Assembly (NCBI GenBank): GCA_012521525.1
Contig: JAAYMG010000110.1
Coordinates: 1 to 5,297, forward strand
From: Clostridiales bacterium
Lineage (GTDB): Bacteria > Bacillota > Clostridia > Oscillospirales > JAAYOS01
Direction of reading: 5' to 3'
Length of the DNA: 5,297 bases
Both the position numbers and the translations under genes were made by a program. Below are positions 1 through 4,092 of the stretch, piece after piece (positions within the stretch are counted from its first letter, which is position 1; each line of letters begins with the position of its first letter). The notes beneath the pieces were generated by a model, which saw only the letters and a program-made list of their open reading frames with translations, did not search any database and was not told the DNA's origin.

Positions 1-63
1 CTTGGACGGCCACGCACCGGTAGGCGCGACCGTAATAATGCGTTTGTTGCTTGTTGCGGCCAT
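1..63 (-). CDS. Beta-keto acid cleavage enzyme (BKACE, DUF849 family), N-terminal fragment
   Basis: Only the first 21 codons are in the window; the gene runs off the left edge. It starts with ATG at 63 behind a strong AAAGGAGGT. The peptide has a short polar leader (MAATSNK), then the hydrophobic strand RIITVAPTGAWPSK. That strand matches the opening of DUF849/BKACE proteins, typically (I)IT(V/A)APTGA followed by a charged loop and the first TIM-barrel helix. Known members, such as 3-keto-5-aminohexanoate cleavage enzyme (Kce) and dehydrocarnitine cleavage enzyme, are Zn-dependent. They condense a beta-keto acid with acetyl-CoA to give acetoacetate and a new acyl-CoA. It lies 18 bases after the cyclase gene, so it is probably the fifth gene of the same operon. 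The family call rests on about 14 residues. It is consistent with the hydroxyacyl dehydrogenase upstream, which could supply a beta-keto acid; the substrate is unknown. Confidence 0.72.
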   Translation of the reverse strand, partial: MAATSNKRIITVAPTGAWPSK

Positions 64-68
64 ACAGG

Positions 69-77
69 ACCTCCTTT
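69..77 (-). promoter_or_regulatory. Ribosome binding site of the BKACE gene
   Basis: The minus strand reads AAAGGAGGT, with the AGGAGG core six bases before the ATG at 63. It lies in the 18-base gap after the cyclase stop codon. It is what shows that a real gene begins at 63, although only 21 codons are visible. Confidence 0.85.
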
Positions 78-81
78 CAGG

Positions 82-1017
82 TTAAAACCCTCCGTAGTGG
101 TAGGTGCGATCCGGGACAGGGTTCAAATCGTCTTCGTCAATTTCCGCGACGCAGCGGGCCATTGAGCCGTCGCCGAGATACCAGCGGAGCGGGAAGCAGT
201 AGAAGCGGAAGCGCTTGTTCGTAACCTTGTCCAGATCTCCGCCAAGGTTCTCTACGCCTACGATACCGTGTCCGAGAAGCACTTTGTGGCACGGCTCCCA
301 GGTGCCCCAGCAGCCGATGGCTTCAAGAGCTCCGAACTTCTTGTCGTACGCTTCCTTACCGTGGACCTGTATGTAGGTGAACTTGTCAAACTCGGCATAT
401 GCCTCGATGCCGAACTGTTCGATGTACTCCTCGGTTATGGGCTTTCCTGATGCTCCTATCAGGTTCATACGGGTCATTCCGTTGTTTCCCATGGCGGTGT
501 GCAGAGGGTGATCGAGTGCCTGCATGTCCATCGCGACACATTTTACCTTGTGTTCTACGAACCACCAGCCCGCATCGATCCCGATCCCGCAGGAATAGTG
601 GTAGTACTCCTTGGAGTCGTCAAATTTACGGTGCATGCCTGTGTTCAGGCAGACGACCATGCCCTCGAGCTCGGACGGCTTGATATTCGCACGCTCGCAC
701 GCATCCTCCAGGTGTTCGGGAAGGATCAGCCCCCAGCGCGGGACCCGGATCTCGAGGCAGACAGCGTCACCCGTATAGGCGTCAATGGGCATCTCGTGAG
801 TATATCGGGCCCTTCTGCCGTCGAATTCGATCTCCATGACATGGCGCGGAGCATCACAATGCGTACCGGTATGCATGGTGCAGGTGATTTTCTGTGTCAA
901 CACTCCGCCTTTTGCCATGGTATGAGTGTTGTCGATAACAGGTTTATCGAAATACGGCCAGCGGGGGATTTCCGCGCTGAACGGATGTGTCAGGTCAACA
1001 AATACTTTCTTTCCCAT
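82..1017 (-). CDS. Cyclase family metal-dependent hydrolase (kynurenine formamidase / isatin hydrolase fold)
   Basis: A 311-residue putative hydrolase of the PF04199 cyclase family, probably cytoplasmic; no signal peptide is seen. Early residues contain VDLTHPFS, the usual first strand. Residues 49-59 read HTGTHCDAPRH, the family signature HxGTHxDxPxH: H49, H53 and D55 fit the metal ligands and H59 the catalytic histidine. H244 and E256, 12 residues apart in a LLGHGIVGVENL context, match the distal metal-site His/Glu pair described for bacterial kynurenine formamidase. Characterised members hydrolyse formamides or open cyclic amides. This protein is about 100 residues longer than KynB; most of the extra length lies between residues 165 and 240, so a different substrate is likely. 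I chose ATG 1017 because AAGGAG ends nine bases upstream; a TTG seven codons earlier overlaps the previous stop and would place that site inside the gene. Fourth gene of the operon. Confidence 0.88.
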   Translation of the reverse strand: MGKKVFVDLTHPFSAEIPRWPYFDKPVIDNTHTMAKGGVLTQKITCTMHTGTHCDAPRHVMEIEFDGRRARYTHEMPIDAYTGDAVCLEIRVPRWGLILPEHLEDACERANIKPSELEGMVVCLNTGMHRKFDDSKEYYHYSCGIGIDAGWWFVEHKVKCVAMDMQALDHPLHTAMGNNGMTRMNLIGASGKPITEEYIEQFGIEAYAEFDKFTYIQVHGKEAYDKKFGALEAIGCWGTWEPCHKVLLGHGIVGVENLGGDLDKVTNKRFRFYCFPLRWYLGDGSMARCVAEIDEDDLNPVPDRTYHYGGF

Positions 1018-1026
1018 GTTCGTTTT

Positions 1027-1032
1027 CTCCTT
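1027..1032 (-). promoter_or_regulatory. Ribosome binding site deciding the cyclase start
   Basis: AAGGAG on the minus strand lies nine bases before ATG 1017, in the 17-base gap after the dehydrogenase stop. It favours ATG 1017 over the in-frame TTG at 1038, which overlaps the preceding stop codon. Confidence 0.75.
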
Positions 1033-1034
1033 TG

Positions 1035-1970
1035 TCAAGCTTGATTATTTCCGTAAAGCATTCTTATAAGGTAATCATTAAGTTCTTTTCTTGATTTTTC
1101 CGCCTGTTCCTTTGTCCAGTCCTGCAGTCCCTTTCCTGTTTTGAATCCCAGCTCTCCCCTGGACACTGCTTCCACCAGGAGCAGAGATGGCTTATGGGAG
1201 TCCTCGAGATGCTGCAGGATATACTTATGGATGTTCAGGGTCAGGTCAAGGCCGACCATGTCTGCATTCTCGAGCGGCGCCAGCTGCGGAAGGCGCAGTC
1301 CGAAGCTGTACTTGACCGCATCATCCACGGTCCTGGCATCTGCAATGCCGTTTTCAACGATAGAGATGGCCTCGCGCCACAGGGCATGCTGCATCCGGTT
1401 TGCGATGAAACCGGGCACATCCTTTCTGCAGAGCACCGGCTTCTTGCCGACTCTGGCGAGGATCTCCATAACCGTATCCGCAACTTCGGCGGATGTGTGT
1501 TCCGTTTTTACTACTTCCACCAGGGGTATCAGATGCGCCGGGTTCCAAAAATGCGTCCCGACAAAGCGCTCCTTGCGGCGGAGGTCAGCGGATATCTCCG
1601 TGGGGCTCATGACAGAGGTGTTCGTGCAGAAAATCGCGTCATCGCGGCATTTCGACTCCAGGAGCGCGAACGTGTCCCGCTTGAGCTTCATGTCCTCAAA
1701 GACACACTCAATAACGATATCTGCATTCCTGATTGCCGGATCATTTTCGTCGGCGGTAAACCTGATCCGGGATAGGCGCCTTTCGATCTCATCTTCATTT
1801 AACACACCGTACTGCCGAAGCTGCTCCATATTATCGCGGATCGGAGTATGTATATCCACTTCCCTGATATCATACAGCGTGATGTTGAAGTCTTCGCAGG
1901 AGGAAAATACGAGCGCTATCCCTTTCCCCATCAGACCGGCTCCGAAGATCAGGACATTTTTGATATCCAT
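1035..1970 (-). CDS. 3-hydroxyacyl-CoA dehydrogenase family protein (L-3-hydroxyacid oxidoreductase, NAD-dependent)
   Basis: A 311-residue two-domain dehydrogenase. The N-terminal Rossmann domain has GAGLMG at 10-15, then an acidic D34 after the second strand, favouring NAD. It continues to IECVFEDMKLK (87-97) and NTS (117-119). The catalytic region is THFWNPAHLIPLVEV, with H140 and E152 spaced 12 apart like the His/Glu dyad of 3-hydroxyacyl-CoA dehydrogenases; N191 sits in GFIANRM. The C-terminal helical domain ends in the GFKTGKGLQDW signature. Length fits a stand-alone Hbd-type enzyme with no crotonase fusion. The motif is HFWNP rather than the common HFFNP. The family also includes enzymes for free hydroxy acids, such as L-carnitine dehydrogenase and lambda-crystallin/L-gulonate dehydrogenase. 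Next to BKACE, oxidation of a 3-hydroxy acid to a 3-keto acid is plausible. ATG 1970 follows the SDR stop after one base (TGACATG), indicating translational coupling. An ATG 12 codons upstream overlaps the SDR gene and lacks a ribosome site. Confidence 0.88.
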   Translation of the reverse strand: MDIKNVLIFGAGLMGKGIALVFSSCEDFNITLYDIREVDIHTPIRDNMEQLRQYGVLNEDEIERRLSRIRFTADENDPAIRNADIVIECVFEDMKLKRDTFALLESKCRDDAIFCTNTSVMSPTEISADLRRKERFVGTHFWNPAHLIPLVEVVKTEHTSAEVADTVMEILARVGKKPVLCRKDVPGFIANRMQHALWREAISIVENGIADARTVDDAVKYSFGLRLPQLAPLENADMVGLDLTLNIHKYILQHLEDSHKPSLLLVEAVSRGELGFKTGKGLQDWTKEQAEKSRKELNDYLIRMLYGNNQA

Positions 1971-1971
1971 G

Positions 1972-2754
1972 TCAGTTGCCCCAATATCCGCCGTCGACAG
2001 GAACATTTGCCGCCGTCATGAAGTTCGAGGCTTCGGATGCGAGGAAAATGCAGATGCCGACGAAATCTTCGGGTTCCCCCAGGCGTCCTATCGGGATCCT
2101 CTTGAGGAAGTTCTGATAGACGTTGTCGTTGTGGAACATCCACTCGGTAAGGTCGCTCCGGAACACCGTAGGATTGAACGTGTTGACATTTATCCCGTAC
2201 TCTCCGAGGTCACAGGCAAGAGACTGGGCCAGGAGGTCAACGGCAGCCTTGGAGGTGCTATAGCCGGTATAGCCTTTCATACCGCGCCTGCTGCGGGCTG
2301 AAGAAGTGATAACGATCTTGCCGCCCTTTCCCTGTTTTACCATCTGCTGTGCCGAGTACTTGGCAAACAGGTATACACCCTTTACGTTTGCGTCCATGAT
2401 GCCCTGCCACTCTTCGGTACTTTGCTCGAGTATGGACTTCGGTATTGAAAGCCCGTGGCAGCAGCAGAGGATGTTGAGTTCTCCGAAAGTGTCGACGGTC
2501 TCCCGGACTATGCGCTCTGCGTCGCCTTCGATCGCCGGGTCCCCGACGCTGTACGCGCATTCCAGTCCTTCCTTTTTCATCTCCTCAAATATCTCCCTAA
2601 GCTTTCCTTCATTCCTTCCGGTCAGCATGACTTTAGCCCCCGCATAGCCGTATCCTTTTGCAACGGCGCTGCCAAGCGCACCGGTGGCTCCCGTTACGAT
2701 GGCCACTTTGCCCTCGATGCTGAAAAGACTGCTTACAAAATCTTTGGTAACCAT
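1972..2754 (-). CDS. Short-chain dehydrogenase/reductase (SDR, classical type)
   Basis: A 260-residue classical SDR, full length for the family. The cofactor loop TGATGALG (21-28) fits TGxxxGxG. R47 in LTGRN follows the second strand and may favour NADP(H). The catalytic set is visible: N123 (MDANVKG), S152 (ITSSA), Y165 and K169 (YSTSK), with normal Ser-Tyr spacing of 13. The end PVDGGYWGN is the usual SDR close. By overall pattern it resembles the gluconate 5-dehydrogenase / 3-oxoacyl-ACP reductase-like group, but the substrate cannot be read. The structural NNAG motif is replaced by CCCHG (97-101), which is unusual. Second gene of the operon, with a 55-base gap after the cupin gene in which I see only the ribosome site; the next gene starts one base after its stop. 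It likely oxidises or reduces a hydroxyl/keto group in the same pathway as the hydroxyacyl dehydrogenase. Confidence 0.9.
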   Translation of the reverse strand: MVTKDFVSSLFSIEGKVAIVTGATGALGSAVAKGYGYAGAKVMLTGRNEGKLREIFEEMKKEGLECAYSVGDPAIEGDAERIVRETVDTFGELNILCCCHGLSIPKSILEQSTEEWQGIMDANVKGVYLFAKYSAQQMVKQGKGGKIVITSSARSRRGMKGYTGYSTSKAAVDLLAQSLACDLGEYGINVNTFNPTVFRSDLTEWMFHNDNVYQNFLKRIPIGRLGEPEDFVGICIFLASEASNFMTAANVPVDGGYWGN

Positions 2755-2759
2755 ATTGA

Positions 2760-2768
2760 CCTTCCTCT
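2760..2768 (-). promoter_or_regulatory. Ribosome binding site of the SDR gene
   Basis: The minus strand reads AGAGGAAGG; its GAGG core lies nine bases before ATG 2754. It supports this start and is the only element I see in the 55-base gap between the cupin and SDR genes. Confidence 0.7.
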
Positions 2769-2809
2769 TTTAAAGTGTGTTGATTGGATTGCTGAGTGCA
2801 TGATTTCTA

Positions 2810-3160
2810 TTACTTGTCCGGATAATTGATGACTACCAGCATGACCGCGGGGCGATTGGACTCGTTTTTCAGATAGCGGCCTTCGAACGGCTTGAACGAA
2901 ATCGACTCTCCGGCATGGATGACATAACGGTTGCCTTCCTTGTCGGTGACGGTCATCTCACCTTCAAGCACGTAGTAGAATTTTTCGAGCGGGTTGTCCT
3001 CGTATGCGTATTCGGCTCCCCCGCCGGGCAGGAAAGTTGAAAGCCCGACCCAAAATTTCTCGGCTCCGGTCTCTTCCTTCCCATGGATCCTCATGGCAGT
3101 CATACCGAAGTGACCGGGGGCTTCATATGTTTTGAGCTCGTCCAATGTGCGCTTGACCAT
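2810..3160 (-). CDS. Small cupin-domain protein lacking the canonical metal-binding histidines
   Basis: A 116-residue single-domain cupin. The conserved beta-barrel core is clear: LPGGGAE (44-50), LEKFYYVLEGEMTV (58-71), then YVIHAGESISFKPFEG (79-94) and KNESNRPAVMLVV (98-110). In typical cupins motif 1 carries HxH...E and motif 2 a His. Here the HxH region reads AEYAYEDNP with no histidine, and R95 stands where the motif-2 His normally precedes xxxN. Only E59 remains of the usual ligand set, so it probably does not bind metal in the standard way. It may be a sugar- or ligand-binding cupin, a metal-free isomerase/epimerase, or a regulatory or accessory protein; I cannot assign a reaction. ATG 3160 is chosen because AGGAGG lies six bases upstream; an in-frame ATG eight codons earlier would put that site inside the gene. 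First gene of the operon, behind a probable promoter. Confidence 0.85.
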   Translation of the reverse strand: MVKRTLDELKTYEAPGHFGMTAMRIHGKEETGAEKFWVGLSTFLPGGGAEYAYEDNPLEKFYYVLEGEMTVTDKEGNRYVIHAGESISFKPFEGRYLKNESNRPAVMLVVINYPDK

Positions 3161-3164
3161 GTCA

Positions 3165-3172
3165 AACCTCCT
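3165..3172 (-). promoter_or_regulatory. Ribosome binding site deciding the cupin start
   Basis: AGGAGGTT on the minus strand, with AGGAGG six bases before ATG 3160. It is a near-ideal site and rules against the upstream in-frame ATG at 3184. Confidence 0.88.
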
Positions 3173-3214
3173 GTATTGATTCATTAAGTTGATGTTGCGG
3201 GTTTTTTCAGAATT

Positions 3215-3243
3215 ATTTTATTAAATTTTCGGATAATTTACAA
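3215..3243 (-). promoter_or_regulatory. Probable sigma70-type promoter of the cupin-to-BKACE operon
   Basis: On the minus strand a -35-like TTGTAA (3238-3243, 4 of 6 to TTGACA) is followed after exactly 17 bases by a -10-like TAAAAT (3215-3220, 5 of 6 to TATAAT). It sits in AT-rich DNA, about 50 bases before the cupin start codon and just downstream of the iorB terminator. Chance matches are common in such AT-rich DNA, so position and spacing are the main support. I saw no sigma54 -24/-12 element in this gap. Confidence 0.5.
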
Positions 3244-3275
3244 CATACAATTTTGAAATTTTCAGAAATTCTTTC

Positions 3276-3302
3276 AAAGTGATTACAATAAAAAAGTGAT
3301 TA
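3276..3302. repeat. 10-bp direct repeat upstream of the operon promoter
   Basis: AAAGTGATTA occurs at 3276-3285 and again at 3293-3302, a 17-base period (TAATCACTTT on the transcribed-direction strand). The copies lie about 35 to 60 bases upstream of the -35 element. They could be an activator site or simply low-complexity DNA beside the terminator U-tract. An imperfectly related inverted pair TTTGAAA (3252-3258) / TTTCAAA (3272-3278), centres 20 bases apart, lies between them and the promoter. Confidence 0.35.
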
Positions 3303-3339
3303 AAAAAGCTGTACAAGCAAACGTATTGCTTGCACAGCT
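3302..3339 (-). terminator. Rho-independent terminator of the iorAB unit
   Basis: In minus-strand RNA, AGCUGU-G-CAAGCAA, a five-base loop UACGU, then UUGCUUG-U-ACAGCU form a 14-bp stem whose only non-Watson-Crick pair is a G-U wobble. It is followed at once by six U (3302-3307, counting the last stem base). On the plus strand the wobble becomes an A-C mismatch and no U-tract follows, so the element is directional and serves transcription from iorB. It lies 177 bases after the iorB stop. Confidence 0.9.
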
Positions 3340-3348
3340 ATACATATA

Positions 3349-3516
3349 TTACGAATATTGCGAACTTCTGATCAAGCTATCTGTCCTGCATGGGCATCGG
3401 CATTCTTTATCAACCTGCTGCCCCTTCAGGACGCGGTATGCGCCTTCGGCAAGGGCCTGTGCTTCGTTTTCGCCCGGTATGACAGATGACTCCGCAATAA
3501 AACGAAACGCTCGTAC
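3349..3516 (-). other. Coding-like tail in frame after the iorB stop (possible gene remnant)
   Basis: Directly after the iorB TAA, the same frame stays open for 55 codons until a TAA at 3349-3351. Its first part reads like protein, with segments such as IPGENEAQALAEGAYRVLKG, G-rich first codon positions and mostly G/C third positions. The later part (KECRCPCRTDS onward) looks non-coding. There is no start codon with a ribosome site, and IorB already has a normal length without it. It may be a decayed gene end left by deletion, or simply a 3' untranslated region. I recognise no family. The stretch has a clearly higher GC content than the AT-rich DNA from 3173 to 3350. Confidence 0.3.
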
Positions 3517-4092
3517 TTAAGTATCCATGGCTGCGCCGGCCTCGAATGCGCTGATGTTCATTTCCTCAGTCCCCGGAGGGACATGCATCCTCACAAGGGA
3601 TTTCCAGTCGATGCCCTCAAGTGCCAATGACCGGGTCAGTGCCCCCAACAGCACGATGTTTTGCGCACGTATGTTGCCAAGCCGTTCGGCAACCTCGGCA
3701 GCAGCAACGACATGCACCTTCGGCACGGTCGACTTGATGATATCTATCGCATCTTTCGGGTATACGCTTTGCCCTGTGAGGACCGGCATCGGGTAAATCT
3801 CATATGTATCGGTGATCACCGTTCCGCCTTTCTTAAGATACGGAAGCATCCTGAGCGCTTCCAGCTTTTCGAAGGCCACGATGTAGTCGGCTTCTCCCGG
3901 TCCGATATTGGGAGCATAAACCTTATCGCCAAAGCGCACCTGAGTGGTCACGCTTCCGCCGCGCTGGCTCATCCCGTGGATCTCGCTCATCTTGACGTCA
4001 TATCCCAGCCGGATGAGTCCGTCCGAGAGTATCTTGGACATCAGGATGGTCCCCTGACCGCCGACTCCCGCTAGCAAAATGCTCGTAGTCAT
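3517..4092 (-). CDS. iorB: Indolepyruvate:ferredoxin oxidoreductase, beta subunit
   Basis: A 191-residue protein of the pyruvate ferredoxin oxidoreductase gamma-type (POR) domain family, normal length for IorB. The N-terminal glycine-rich loop LLAGVGGQG (6-14) leads into a helix. EIHGMSQRGGSV (37-48) is the highly conserved IorB/POR-gamma signature, followed by VYAPNIGPGEADYIVAFEKLEALR. RAQNIVLLGAL (142-152) is the second conserved segment. With IorA it catalyses CoA- and ferredoxin-dependent oxidative decarboxylation of indolepyruvate, phenylpyruvate or hydroxyphenylpyruvate in the cytoplasm. ATG 4092 overlaps the iorA stop as ATGA and has GGGAGGTG upstream, so translation is coupled. A longer open frame reaching 4161 would run deep into iorA and is rejected. 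The gene is the last of its unit, with a terminator at 3302-3339 after an odd coding-like tail. Confidence 0.95.
   Translation of the reverse strand: MTTSILLAGVGGQGTILMSKILSDGLIRLGYDVKMSEIHGMSQRGGSVTTQVRFGDKVYAPNIGPGEADYIVAFEKLEALRMLPYLKKGGTVITDTYEIYPMPVLTGQSVYPKDAIDIIKSTVPKVHVVAAAEVAERLGNIRAQNIVLLGALTRSLALEGIDWKSLVRMHVPPGTEEMNISAFEAGAAMDT

Noticed and set aside
1968..2006. Upstream ATG giving the hydroxyacyl dehydrogenase 12 more residues
   Set aside because: It would overlap the SDR gene by 35 bases, has no ribosome site, and adds a stretch before the Rossmann strand that the family does not have.
499..2301. Long plus-strand open frames opposite the cyclase and dehydrogenase genes (for example 499-1044 and 1141-2301)
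   Set aside because: They lie wholly over minus-strand genes with clear family motifs, have no family-like segments of their own, and are rich in Ser/Arg/Cys as expected for antisense shadows.
2755..2809. Possible promoter or hairpin in the 55-base cupin-SDR gap
   Set aside because: Apart from the ribosome site I find no convincing -35/-10 pair or stable stem; it looks like a simple intra-operon spacer.
3296..3520. Plus-strand frame of 74 codons covering the iorB-cupin gap
   Set aside because: It starts with GTG without a ribosome site, runs straight through the terminator hairpin, and has no recognisable protein features.
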